DNA of 64,000 nt, taken from the NCBI RefSeq assembly GCF_030813505.1, contig NZ_JAUSUE010000016.1; one strand, written 5' to 3'. The notes beneath the pieces were generated by a model. It searched no databases. It had not been told where the DNA came from and worked only from the letters and a program-made list of their open reading frames with translations. The translations under genes and the position numbers were made by a program. Shown here piece after piece: positions 7,832-16,476 of this stretch. How positions within the stretch are numbered: the first letter of the stretch is position 1; each line of letters starts with the position of its first letter. Origin of the DNA: Pectinatus haikarae. GTDB taxonomy: Bacteria > Bacillota > Negativicutes > Selenomonadales > Selenomonadaceae.

Positions 7832-8659
7832 TTATTTGCTTATGATATCAGTTGATGCTGCCAACTCTTCCTGTGCTTTATATTCATCAATTCGCTTTTC
7901 CAAACATTCAATAGTAGCTTTCAATGCCTGTGAACCAAATACAATACGAAGCGGCGCAGGGTTTTGTCCTGTACTTTCAATAATACGCGCAGCCATTTTT
8001 ACAGGATCACCGGGTGCCAGATTCTTGGAAGCATCCAGCATATCTAAAAATGCATGAGAAGACTTATATTCCGGCATGAGATTTGCTATTTTTGCACTGC
8101 CGTAGCGGAACTCTGTACGTGCCCCACCCGGTTCAACAATAGTCATGCCTATGCCAAACTGGGCCATTTCCTGAGCTACCGATTCACAAAAACCTTCTAT
8201 CCCGAATTTTGTCGCGTGATACATAGAATTCGCCGGATAAGCAACTTGCCCGCCGTATGATGATATCTGAATAATCCGTCCTCTCTGCTGCAGCCGCATA
8301 TAGGGGAGTGCCGAACGGATGATCTGAATCGATCCGGCAAGATTTGTCGCCAGAATATGATCAACTTGAGCATCTGAAAGCTCTTCGGCACAGCCAAAAA
8401 GTCCATAACCTGCATTGCTGATAACCACATCAATTTCTCCGTATTTTTCAAAGGCTTCAGAAACCGTACGATGTACTGCCGGAACATCGGTCACATCAAG
8501 CAGCTGACAATCAAAGGTATCCGGATATCTTACAATCAGGTCCTTCATTTTCTTCCGGCTGCGAACGGTGCCGATAACCCGGTCTCCCTGTGCCAATATC
8601 TGTCTTGTCATCTCATTGCCAAACCCGCTGGATACACCAGTAATAAACCAAGTACGCAT
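7832..8659 (-). CDS. Short-chain dehydrogenase/reductase (SDR) family oxidoreductase
   Basis: A 275-residue classical SDR. The cofactor loop is ITGVSSGFG (6-14), NAG is at 82-84 and the catalytic triad is Ser134, Tyr147 and Lys151 (YHATK). An Arg-rich stretch TVRSRKKM after the second beta strand suggests NADP(H) preference. Ribosome site GGAGGAAATATAAA precedes the ATG. The C-terminus (VFGSQALKATIECLEKRIDEYKAQEELAAS) resembles SDRs often annotated as oxidoreductases next to aldehyde-responsive genes. The substrate cannot be read from sequence. Its own promoter is likely at 8716-8744, and the MerR-type promoter between it and the alcohol dehydrogenase suggests separate control of the two. Confidence 0.9.
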   Translation of the reverse strand: MRTWFITGVSSGFGNEMTRQILAQGDRVIGTVRSRKKMKDLIVRYPDTFDCQLLDVTDVPAVHRTVSEAFEKYGEIDVVISNAGYGLFGCAEELSDAQVDHILATNLAGSIQIIRSALPYMRLQQRGRIIQISSYGGQVAYPANSMYHATKFGIEGFCESVAQEMAQFGIGMTIVEPGGARTEFRYGSAKIANLMPEYKSSHAFLDMLDASKNLAPGDPVKMAARIIESTGQNPAPLRIVFGSQALKATIECLEKRIDEYKAQEELAASTDIISK

Positions 8660-8715
8660 TTTATATTTCCTCCAAATTTTTATTCATTCTGTATATCAAC
8701 CTTTTTCCTATTTTT

Positions 8716-8769
8716 ATTTTATGTGCCCTGATACTCTGAATCAATTCCGATTTTCCATACTTTCCATAA
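8716..8769 (-). promoter_or_regulatory. Probable promoter of the SDR gene with tandem upstream repeats
   Basis: On the minus strand TTGATT (8739-8744) and TAAAAT (8716-8721) are 17 bases apart. Immediately upstream (8752-8769) two direct repeats of TATGGAAA stand head to tail nine bases apart, as activator half-sites often do. The rest of the gap 8770-8895 shows nothing further. Confidence 0.4.
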
Positions 8770-8896
8770 GAAAAACTTATTTATTTTGTTGTATAAAATT
8801 TGTTGACAATATTACTGAAAATGAATAATCTATTATCACTTGTCCGTTAAGTAAAAAACTATTAAATGACTGGGCCTCATATTAACGGAAAAAAGT

Positions 8897-8926
8897 AAAA
8901 CGCCTCCATTATTTCTGGAAGCGTTT
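8897..8926 (-). terminator. Intrinsic terminator of pckA
   Basis: AAAACGC/GCGTTTT arms with TCC/GGA continuation form a hairpin; on the minus strand it is followed by TTTTACTTTTTT. It lies about 55 bases past the pckA stop. Confidence 0.75.
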
Positions 8927-8982
8927 TGCCTATTTTTATCTATCATAAGTGACTTTCCAATTTATTTTCTATCAGCAAATGT

Positions 8983-10557
8983 TCATTGCATGCTCGGACC
9001 TGTGCTCAATATATCATCAGCCATTTCTCCTCTAAATCTTTTTACATTTTTGGTAAACAACCCTACCAGTTTTGCAGCCTGACGTTTGTATGCACCCTTG
9101 TCAGTCCAAGTATTTGCCGGTTTTAAAATATCTGAAGGCACATCAGGACAATAATCCGGGACCTCGACTTTAAAAATTGAATCATTTGTCCAGCCTATAT
9201 TATCGAGCTGTCCTTCCAGTGCCGCTGTAATCATGGCACGCGTATATTTCAACTTCATTCTGGAACCAATGCCGTAGGGCCCGCCCGTCCATCCTGTGTT
9301 CACTAAATATACCTTGGTATTATGTTCCTGTATTTTTTGTTCAAGAAGCCGGGCATATTTTAGAGGAGAAAGCGGCAGAAACGGTTCGCCAAAGCCTATG
9401 GAAAAAGTGGCCTGCGGGCCTATAATGCCGCGCTCCGTACCGGCTACTTTACTGGTGTACCCCGAAAGGAAATGATACATAGCCTGTTTGGGGTTGAGTC
9501 TGGAAATCGGCGGCAATACGCCAAAGGCATCGGCAGTGAGAAAGATAATGGCTGTAGGATGTCCTGCCATACTTGGGTGAATGGCATTAGGAATATATTC
9601 CAGCGGATATGCTACACGTGTGTTTTCTGTATATCTCGCATCATCATAATCTTCTTTTCGTGTTTTGGGATCAAGCACTACATTTTCAAGAACTGCACCA
9701 TACTTTATGGCGCGATATATTTCAGGCTCAGTTTCTTCTGTAAGATGGATGCATTTTGCATAACAGCCGCCTTCAATATTAAAAATGCCATGTTCGCTCC
9801 ACCCATGTTCGTCATCACCTATAAGCCTTCTATTGGGATCGGCCGATAAAGTAGTTTTCCCCGTTCCGCTCAACCCAAAGAAAATAGCGGTTTTACCATC
9901 TTTGCCCACATTGGCAGAACAATGCATGGACAATATTCCCTTTTGCGGCAGAATATAATTCATTACCGAGAAAATTGATTTTTTCATTTCTCCACAGTAT
10001 TTCGTTCCGCCGATTATCACTATTTTATAGTCAAAATTTATTATTATAAAAGCTTCTGAATGAACGGAATCTTCAAGCGGGTTAGCTTTCACACTTGGGA
10101 AACAGACAAGTGTGAAATCCTCCGGTGCAGCAGGCGGTTTTTCCGGTTTTATAAACAATTCTTTAAGAAAAAGATGTTGTGCTGCATATTCTGTTATACA
10201 TTTTATCTGCAGCCTATGCTCCGGATCGGCCCCTACATAGTTATCACTGACATACAGTTTATGATCTCTGGCAAAATTTTTCATTTTGGCGTACAAACGC
10301 TTAAAAGTCTCTTCTGTGCAAGGTGCATTATTCGACCAGCTTACAATATTATGAACAGATGTAGTATCCACAATGAATCTATCTTTTGGCGATCTGCCTG
10401 TATACTGTCCCGTATATATGCAAATTGCGCCTCTTCTCGACAATACAGCTTCTCTGTTTATTATAGCCTCTTCAAAAAGTTCTGAAACACTGAGATCCCG
10501 TGATATCATACGTGCATTGGACAAAATATCAGCTGCCGAAAATTTTTTGTTTTCCAT
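8983..10557 (-). CDS. pckA: Phosphoenolpyruvate carboxykinase (ATP)
   Basis: A 524-residue ATP-dependent PEP carboxykinase, interconverting oxaloacetate plus ATP and PEP plus CO2. Visible motifs: YTGRSPKDRFIV near residue 50, the kinase-1a P-loop GLSGTGKTTLS near residue 235, the metal site DDEHGW just after it, and the adenine-binding TRVAYPLEYIPNA region. Length is standard. In fermentative Negativicutes it can run toward oxaloacetate and feed the malate-fumarate-succinate branch encoded at 15719-20428. The gene is divergent from alaS with a 259-base gap between them. The ATG at 10557 has only a weak AAGAAG-like ribosome site. Confidence 0.97.
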   Translation of the reverse strand: MENKKFSAADILSNARMISRDLSVSELFEEAIINREAVLSRRGAICIYTGQYTGRSPKDRFIVDTTSVHNIVSWSNNAPCTEETFKRLYAKMKNFARDHKLYVSDNYVGADPEHRLQIKCITEYAAQHLFLKELFIKPEKPPAAPEDFTLVCFPSVKANPLEDSVHSEAFIIINFDYKIVIIGGTKYCGEMKKSIFSVMNYILPQKGILSMHCSANVGKDGKTAIFFGLSGTGKTTLSADPNRRLIGDDEHGWSEHGIFNIEGGCYAKCIHLTEETEPEIYRAIKYGAVLENVVLDPKTRKEDYDDARYTENTRVAYPLEYIPNAIHPSMAGHPTAIIFLTADAFGVLPPISRLNPKQAMYHFLSGYTSKVAGTERGIIGPQATFSIGFGEPFLPLSPLKYARLLEQKIQEHNTKVYLVNTGWTGGPYGIGSRMKLKYTRAMITAALEGQLDNIGWTNDSIFKVEVPDYCPDVPSDILKPANTWTDKGAYKRQAAKLVGLFTKNVKRFRGEMADDILSTGPSMQ

Positions 10558-10744
10558 GGGTGGTCAACTTCTTTCATTAATATGATATAGGCTCATTCGA
10601 ATTTCTTAATATTTTATACTTCTATTTATTATTTTTATTTCCTTCTAATTTTTCAAATAATTTATATAAATTATTGTTTCATTCATTACAGTTATAGTCA
10701 GATGCTTTACTTTTTTTATAATATCACTGTTATTTTCCCCATAA

Positions 10745-10773
10745 TTGACTTTGCAATAGTATTTTTATATAAT
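10745..10773 (+). promoter_or_regulatory. Promoter of the alaS-ireB-ruvX operon
   Basis: TTGACT (10745-10750) and TATAAT (10768-10773) are separated by exactly 17 bases, about 44 bases before the alaS start. No tRNA-sensing leader (T-box) fits in the short 5' untranslated region. Confidence 0.8.
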
Positions 10774-10816
10774 GAAATATATTTGTGTGATTATACAATT
10801 TTGGAGGTAGAACAAT

Positions 10817-13441
10817 TTGAAATACATGAGCGGCAATGAGTTGCGGGAAAAATTCTTGCAATATTTTGCACAAAGAGATCATCTTCGTTTACCGAGCTTC
10901 TCTTTGATACCTGAGAATGATCCTTCCTTGCTGATGATAGGAGCAGGCATGGCTCCTTTTAAACCATTTTTTACAGGTAAGATGAAACCGCCTCATACGC
11001 GCATAACTACAAGTCAGCGCTGCGTCCGCACTGGTGATATCGAAAACGTAGGACGTACTGCCCGCCACCAAACATACTTTGAAATGCTGGGTAACTTTTC
11101 CTTCGGTGATTATTTTAAGGAAGAGGTTATACCGTGGGCTTGGAATTTTCTTACTGAAGAACTTGAGCTGCCTGCTGATAAATTATGGGTAAGCATTTAT
11201 CCGAAAGATGAAGAAGCTTATAAAATTTGGACAGAAAAAACATCTGTAAATCCCGAACAAATAGTTCGCATGGAAGATAATTTTTGGGAAATAGGCACCG
11301 GTCCCTGCGGTCCTGACTCAGAAATTTATATAGATCTTGGTGAAGAACGCGGCTGCGGCAGCCCTGATTGTGCTCCGGGCTGTGATTGTGATCGATATCT
11401 TGAAATATGGAATCTCGTATTTACACAGTATGACCGCACTGACAGTGGTGAATATCTACCATTGGTAAAAAAGAATATAGATACAGGAGCGGGCTTAGAA
11501 CGTCTTGCATCGGTCGTACAGGAAAAACCAACCAATTTTGAGACAGATTTATTGTATCCAATTATTGAGTATGCGGCCAATATTTCCGGTGTAAAATATA
11601 ATCAAGATAACAAAACCGATGTCTCTTTAAAAGTTATAGCTGACCATGCGCGCAGTATTACTGTAATGGTAATGGACGGCATTCTTCCTTCCAACGAGGG
11701 CAGAGGATATGTTTTGCGTCGCATATTGCGCAGGGCTGTACGCCACGGGCGTATGCTTGGTATAGAAAAATCTTTCCTGGCAGATGCTGTCGATGTGGTA
11801 GCCGAAATTTATAAAGGTGTTTATGAGGGTCTCACCGAACGCAGGGATTATATAAAAAAAGTCATCAGTATTGAAGAAAAAAGATTCCACCAAACACTCA
11901 CACAGGGTATTTCTCTGTTAGATGAGGAAATCCAAAAACTTTCTGTTGCAGGAACTACGGTCCTTGATGGCGAAACAGGATTTAAGCTTTATGATACATA
12001 TGGTTTTCCCTGTGAATTGACCGATGAAATACTTCATGAAAATAACCTTTCACTTGACAAAGATGGCTTTGATAGGGCTATGGAAGCACAAAGAGAACGT
12101 GCCAGACAAGCTCGTCAAGAAAATAAGCGTATAGACATACCAGATCTGCGTGACCTGGATGTAGAAAAACTTACCTGTGATCCTGCTGCTCGGACTGCCA
12201 AGATAGTCTGCATCTGGAAAAATGCCCAGGTAACCGATACTCTGCAGGATGGCGACGAGGCGGGGATAATTTTTGACACAACTCCCTTCTATGCTGAAGG
12301 CGGCGGGCAGATTGGTGACTGCGGCGAACTTGTCGGTGAAATGGGTAAGGCTCATGTAGTCAATACGAAAAAATTACCTAATGGAACAGTTTATCATATA
12401 GCTTATGTCACAGAGGGATTGATTCGTACTGGCGACACATTAACTTTAAACATTGACATAACTAGGAAATTAGCCTCAGCTCGCAACCATACAGCGACGC
12501 ATTTATTGCAGGCGGCATTGAAGAAAGTTGTCGGCGAACAGGTAAATCAGGCTGGTTCATCAGTGACTGCCGAACATTTGCGATTCGATTTTTCCAACTT
12601 TGAACCTGTTTCGACAAAACAGCTTACAGAAGTTGAAAAAATTGTCAATGATGAGATCCTAAAAGCATTACCTGTCGAAATAACTCATATGGCACAAAAG
12701 GAAGCAAAAGAAAAAGGCGCTATGGCTTTATTCGGTGAAAAATATGGTGATATTGTGCGTGTAGTCACTGTTCCAGATTTCAGTATGGAACTTTGCGGCG
12801 GTAATCATGTTGAAAATATTGGTCAGATAGGACTTTTCAAAATTATTGCCGAAAGCGGTATAGCAGCAGGAATAAGACGTATTGAGGCTCTGACTGGTTC
12901 AGCTGCCTATTCCTATGTAAATGGGCAATTAAACATTCTTGATGAAGCGGCTGCGTCATTGAAGGCAGAGCGGACAAATTTAGTAGAAAAACTGGATACA
13001 TTGATAAGCGAAAATAAAGAAATCAAGCATCAGCTCCATGTTGTAAAAGAAATGCAGGCCAAATTGGATTCGCAAAAACTTTTGATGGCTGTAAAACCGC
13101 ATGGCAGTGTAAATGTTCTTACAGGAAAAGCTAACACGGACAATATGGATGAACTGCGCAATCTTGCGGACACTACTTGCGACAAAGTTGAAAATGGAGT
13201 GGTAATTCTCGCTTCAGTAATAGCTGATGATAAGGTCAATCTTGTCGTAAAAGCATCCAAGGAAGCTGTTGAGAGGGGTATTCATGCCGGAAGGATCATC
13301 AAAGAAAGCGCTCAGGTGCTTGGCGGCAATGGTGGCGGCCGTCCAAATATTGCACAGGCAGGAGGCAAATATGCCAACAAACTGCCTATGGCTTTTGAAA
13401 AAGCTCTGTCTGTCTTAGATGCACAGATTGGTAATCAGTGA
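10817..13441 (+). CDS. alaS: Alanine--tRNA ligase
   Basis: An 874-residue class II synthetase that charges tRNA-Ala. The catalytic domain contains class II motif 1-3 segments (RCVRTGDIENVG, YFEMLGNFSFGDY, DTGAGLERLA). The editing domain zinc/active-site motifs are HTATH (558-562) and CGGNH (660-664). A C-Ala/DHHA1 domain ends in GGNGGGRPNIAQAGG. The chosen start is TTG at 10817, nine bases after GGAGG; an ATG at 10826 would be too far away. It heads an operon with ireB and ruvX, as in Bacillus and many Firmicutes. Confidence 0.97.
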   Translation: MKYMSGNELREKFLQYFAQRDHLRLPSFSLIPENDPSLLMIGAGMAPFKPFFTGKMKPPHTRITTSQRCVRTGDIENVGRTARHQTYFEMLGNFSFGDYFKEEVIPWAWNFLTEELELPADKLWVSIYPKDEEAYKIWTEKTSVNPEQIVRMEDNFWEIGTGPCGPDSEIYIDLGEERGCGSPDCAPGCDCDRYLEIWNLVFTQYDRTDSGEYLPLVKKNIDTGAGLERLASVVQEKPTNFETDLLYPIIEYAANISGVKYNQDNKTDVSLKVIADHARSITVMVMDGILPSNEGRGYVLRRILRRAVRHGRMLGIEKSFLADAVDVVAEIYKGVYEGLTERRDYIKKVISIEEKRFHQTLTQGISLLDEEIQKLSVAGTTVLDGETGFKLYDTYGFPCELTDEILHENNLSLDKDGFDRAMEAQRERARQARQENKRIDIPDLRDLDVEKLTCDPAARTAKIVCIWKNAQVTDTLQDGDEAGIIFDTTPFYAEGGGQIGDCGELVGEMGKAHVVNTKKLPNGTVYHIAYVTEGLIRTGDTLTLNIDITRKLASARNHTATHLLQAALKKVVGEQVNQAGSSVTAEHLRFDFSNFEPVSTKQLTEVEKIVNDEILKALPVEITHMAQKEAKEKGAMALFGEKYGDIVRVVTVPDFSMELCGGNHVENIGQIGLFKIIAESGIAAGIRRIEALTGSAAYSYVNGQLNILDEAAASLKAERTNLVEKLDTLISENKEIKHQLHVVKEMQAKLDSQKLLMAVKPHGSVNVLTGKANTDNMDELRNLADTTCDKVENGVVILASVIADDKVNLVVKASKEAVERGIHAGRIIKESAQVLGGNGGGRPNIAQAGGKYANKLPMAFEKALSVLDAQIGNQ

Positions 13442-13475
13442 CTACGGCTTTTTCCCGGAAAGGAACGTGATTTTT

Positions 13476-13733
13476 ATGTCCAATATGGAAGAAACGATGA
13501 TGTTTAAGTTTGGTATTGACAAAAACAAAGCCGAAACAGTAATAAGAGATGTCTGCTCTGCTATGCAGGAAAAAGGATATAATCCCATAAATCAGCTGGT
13601 CGGTTATCTGTTGTCGGGTGATCCTGCATACATAACCAGCTATAAAGATGCCAGAAGCAAAATTCGTGGCATGGAGCGTGATGAACTTCTGGCTGAACTG
13701 GTGAAATTTTATTTGAATAAAAAAGAAACGTGA
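13476..13733 (+). CDS. ireB: IreB family regulatory phosphoprotein (DUF965/YrzL)
   Basis: An 85-residue protein matching the IreB/YrzL family: ETMMFKFGIDK at the N-terminus and the conserved core EKGYNPINQLVGYLLSGDPAYITSY, with RDELLAELVKFYL at the end. In Enterococcus IreB is phosphorylated on N-terminal threonines by the PASTA kinase IreK and affects cephalosporin resistance; a threonine sits in the METMMF region here. Start at 13476 has an AAAGGAACG ribosome site. The gene lies 34 bases after alaS and its end abuts the ribosome site of ruvX, the standard Firmicute order. Confidence 0.93.
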   Translation: MSNMEETMMFKFGIDKNKAETVIRDVCSAMQEKGYNPINQLVGYLLSGDPAYITSYKDARSKIRGMERDELLAELVKFYLNKKET

Positions 13734-13747
13734 CGCGGGAGGATGCT

Positions 13748-14170
13748 ATGCGTATCATAGGCCTTGATGTTGGAGACAAGACAATAGGTATAGCAGTCAG
13801 TGATGCTTTAATGCTGACTGCGCAGGGAATTGAAACAATAAGGCGTGAATCATGGCAAAGTGACTTACAGCGTTTACAGGAGCTTATAGTTGAATATGAT
13901 GTTGATAAAATAGTTATAGGTCTGCCGCGCAACATGAATGGCACTGAAGGCGAACGATGTGATATCGTAAGAGAGTTTGCTGATCATTTAAAAGAATCTA
14001 TTGTCGACAAGGACATTATTTTTTGGGATGAACGACTTTCCACTGTTGCAGCTGAACGTTATCTGATTGCTGCGGACGTGAGCCGCGCAAAGCGCCGCAA
14101 AATAATTGATAAAATGGCTGCTGTATTTATATTACAGGGTTATTTGGACAGTAATCCGCAAAAGTTATAA
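13748..14170 (+). CDS. ruvX: Putative pre-16S rRNA nuclease / Holliday junction resolvase RuvX (YqgF)
   Basis: A 140-residue RNase H-fold protein. Family motifs are MRIIGLDVGDKTIGIAVSD at the N-terminus (metal-binding Asp7), VIGLPRNMNGTEG in the middle, and WDERLSTVAAE plus KIDKMAAVFILQGYL-like C-terminal acidic residues. E. coli YqgF processes the 5' end of 16S rRNA precursors. The start at 13748 is set by GGGAGG six bases upstream; the longer frame beginning upstream is not needed. Last gene of the alaS operon, followed by a strong terminator. Confidence 0.94.
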   Translation: MRIIGLDVGDKTIGIAVSDALMLTAQGIETIRRESWQSDLQRLQELIVEYDVDKIVIGLPRNMNGTEGERCDIVREFADHLKESIVDKDIIFWDERLSTVAAERYLIAADVSRAKRRKIIDKMAAVFILQGYLDSNPQKL

Positions 14171-14212
14171 AAGAAAAGGCTGAACCGAAAAATTGGTTTA
14201 GCCTTTTCTTTA
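14170..14212 (+). terminator. Bidirectional intrinsic terminator between ruvX and the MFS gene
   Basis: AAAGAAAAGGCTGAACC pairs with GGTTTAGCCTTTTCTTT across an 8-base loop, with A and T tracts on both sides. It serves the two convergent genes. Confidence 0.9.
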
Positions 14213-14218
14213 TAATTA

Positions 14219-15451
14219 CTATTTTTCTGTAAAATATTTTTTTTCGCACAGGACAATAAGAATCATAGCGATACTAAAAAGCACAATATAAATCAAAGCC
14301 AGATAAAAGCTGGATGCCATTTCTAGTTCTCCTGCAAATATTGTTATCACTGCAACAATAATACCGGATAAAGAACCAAACACCGAACTGGCTGTGCCGG
14401 CGATGCTTTTAAAAATGGACATTGTTCTCACCAGCGAACACGGTACAATAAAGCCGCAGCAGCAAAAAATTGCACTGATACAGGGCAATAGCATAAATAA
14501 GGAATTTTTCACTATAAACGCCATTAAAAGCATTATAATAGAAATTCCTATTGCGGTCCATGTTGACCAATACATTATCTTTTGAACTGTAAAATATTTA
14601 CCGGCAAAACGATTAAACATGCAGCCCATGAAATAAGCTGCTCCGAGCAGCAACGCGATATATCCGTAAATAATCACACCATATCCCATAATATTTTGTA
14701 TAAGAAAAGGCCCTACAATATTAAAAATGACGATTATACTGTACCCTATTCCACCGACTATAGTCATAGACAAAAAAAGAGGATTAAAAAGTACATTTTT
14801 GATATTTTTCTCTATAGATACAAAATTCATTTTCGTGTAATTAAGATTGGTTTCAGGTATTTTATAAGTAGTAAAAAGATATATCCCCAACCCATAACAG
14901 GTAAAAAAGAAAAAGTCAGCTTTCCATCCAAGTAAATGTTGCAAATAACTTCCTATGAAGGGGCCAATGATAGGCCCCATTGACCAGCTGATGCCAAACC
15001 AGCCTGTAGCATTCATCAGTTTTTTTCCTGAAAAACTGTCAACGATCATGGCCCGTGCCACTGCAGCAAGGCCTGCAACACTCACGCCCTGGAGAAATCT
15101 GAAAAAATCCAGAACTAAAATATGCGGCGCATAAATACATATGAAACTTGAAACAGTGTATATTATGCTGCTGATTTGCAGAATTTTTTTTCTCCCTACA
15201 GAATCCGAACATATTCCAAAAACAATCTGTGCAACACCATAACCCAGCATATACAGGCTGATTCCCAGCTGAACCAGATTTTGCTGGGTTCCGAAATATT
15301 TTTCGATCACAGGCAGAGAAGGTACATATAAATCCACGCCTATTCCCATTAAAAAACCTATGGAAAATATAATAATCATAATTTGATCGTCTTTTTTATA
15401 CAATGAATTTTTCACCCTCAGTATATTTTTTTGGAATATTCCGAGGTTCAT
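14219..15451 (-). CDS. MFS transporter, Bcr/CflA drug-resistance family
   Basis: A 410-residue, 12-helix major facilitator. Helix 1 starts near residue 26 after a basic cytoplasmic tail; VDLYVPSLPVIEKYF is the typical Bcr/CflA helix 1-2 junction. The MFS signature GICSDSVGRKKIL lies in loop 2-3 and GPIIGPFIGSYL in helix 5 (antiporter motif C-like). Members export chloramphenicol, bicyclomycin or other compounds with proton antiport. It is a single gene between two convergent/divergent neighbours with a terminator on its 3' side. Substrate is unknown. Confidence 0.9.
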   Translation of the reverse strand: MNLGIFQKNILRVKNSLYKKDDQIMIIIFSIGFLMGIGVDLYVPSLPVIEKYFGTQQNLVQLGISLYMLGYGVAQIVFGICSDSVGRKKILQISSIIYTVSSFICIYAPHILVLDFFRFLQGVSVAGLAAVARAMIVDSFSGKKLMNATGWFGISWSMGPIIGPFIGSYLQHLLGWKADFFFFTCYGLGIYLFTTYKIPETNLNYTKMNFVSIEKNIKNVLFNPLFLSMTIVGGIGYSIIVIFNIVGPFLIQNIMGYGVIIYGYIALLLGAAYFMGCMFNRFAGKYFTVQKIMYWSTWTAIGISIIMLLMAFIVKNSLFMLLPCISAIFCCCGFIVPCSLVRTMSIFKSIAGTASSVFGSLSGIIVAVITIFAGELEMASSFYLALIYIVLFSIAMILIVLCEKKYFTEK

Positions 15452-15631
15452 TATATACTAAATTCCACAGTGAAGTAAGTACGCACTTTTTAGGAAGACA
15501 CTCTACAATCAGGTAGTATTCACTCTGATTTTCCTTATATCATTTTAAATAAAAAAATTTTTATGTATGAATATATGTCACAGTTCTTATAAATCTATTA
15601 TGATCAGCTGCCTTCTGTTTTTTGCAAAACA

Positions 15632-15672
15632 AAAAGTCTGCACCTCTTAAAATAAAAGAGCTGCAGACTTTC
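15632..15672 (-). terminator. Terminator of the fumarase-succinate dehydrogenase operon
   Basis: AAAGTCTGCA pairs with TGCAGACTTT and TCTT with AAGA; on the minus strand the stem is followed by TTTTTGTTTT. It is about 47 bases past the sdhB stop. Confidence 0.85.
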
Positions 15673-15718
15673 TATACTACACCGGACCGATTGCCAGCGC
15701 AATAAATTTAAATCAAAA

Positions 15719-16471
15719 TCATTTGTTGAAAATATTCTTTAAGGCCTGTTTATTAACATCACGATTGAGCTGTGCAAGATATGTTGTAAGTTTTATATCC
15801 TTAGGACATACTTCAACACAATTTTGACTGTTTCCGCAGCTCGTGATACCGCCTTTTTCCATTAAGGCATTAAGGCGCTTTTCTTTATCGAACTTTCCAA
15901 GAGGATTTAAATTGAACAGATATGCCTGAACAGTAGGAGCAGGTCCGATAAAATCAGACTGCGGGCCAACATTTGGACATGCTTCCAAACAACAGCCACA
16001 AGTCATGCAATGCGATATTTCATAAGCTGTAGCAGCTGTATATGGATTCTGAATAGGGGCCGTATTGACTTCCCAGCTTCCGTCTATTTCTACCCAGCCT
16101 TGAATGCGCTTAAGACTTTCAAACATAACTGAACGATCAATCTGCAAATCACGTATTACCGGAAAAGTACGTGCAGGTGCAAGACGTATAGGCTGCGGAA
16201 TCTGATCAACAAGAGTTGCACAGGCTTGTCTTGCTTTACCATTTATTACCATCATGCAGGCACCGCAGACCTTTTCAAGACAATTACATTCCCATACTAC
16301 GGGCGTAGTCTTTTTACCATCCTTTGTGACGGGTTTTTTCTGAATTTCCATCAAGGCAGCCACAACATTAAGAGCCGGACGATACGGCACTAAAAATTCT
16401 TCGGTATAAGGTTTACTGTCAGGACTATCCTGACGTTCTATAATAAAATGTACTGTTTTTTGTTCTGACAT
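15719..16471 (-). CDS. sdhB: Succinate dehydrogenase/fumarate reductase iron-sulfur subunit
   Basis: A 250-residue electron-transfer subunit. Cysteine clusters in order: CNCLEKVCGACMMV plus a later Cys for the [2Fe-2S] centre, CMTCGCCLEACP for [4Fe-4S], and CGNSQNCVEVCPKDI for [3Fe-4S], so all three centres are intact. It moves electrons between the flavoprotein and the membrane quinone site. It starts five bases after the flavoprotein stop and ends the operon. Confidence 0.96.
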   Translation of the reverse strand: MSEQKTVHFIIERQDSPDSKPYTEEFLVPYRPALNVVAALMEIQKKPVTKDGKKTTPVVWECNCLEKVCGACMMVINGKARQACATLVDQIPQPIRLAPARTFPVIRDLQIDRSVMFESLKRIQGWVEIDGSWEVNTAPIQNPYTAATAYEISHCMTCGCCLEACPNVGPQSDFIGPAPTVQAYLFNLNPLGKFDKEKRLNALMEKGGITSCGNSQNCVEVCPKDIKLTTYLAQLNRDVNKQALKNIFNK

Positions 16472-16476
16472 TATTA

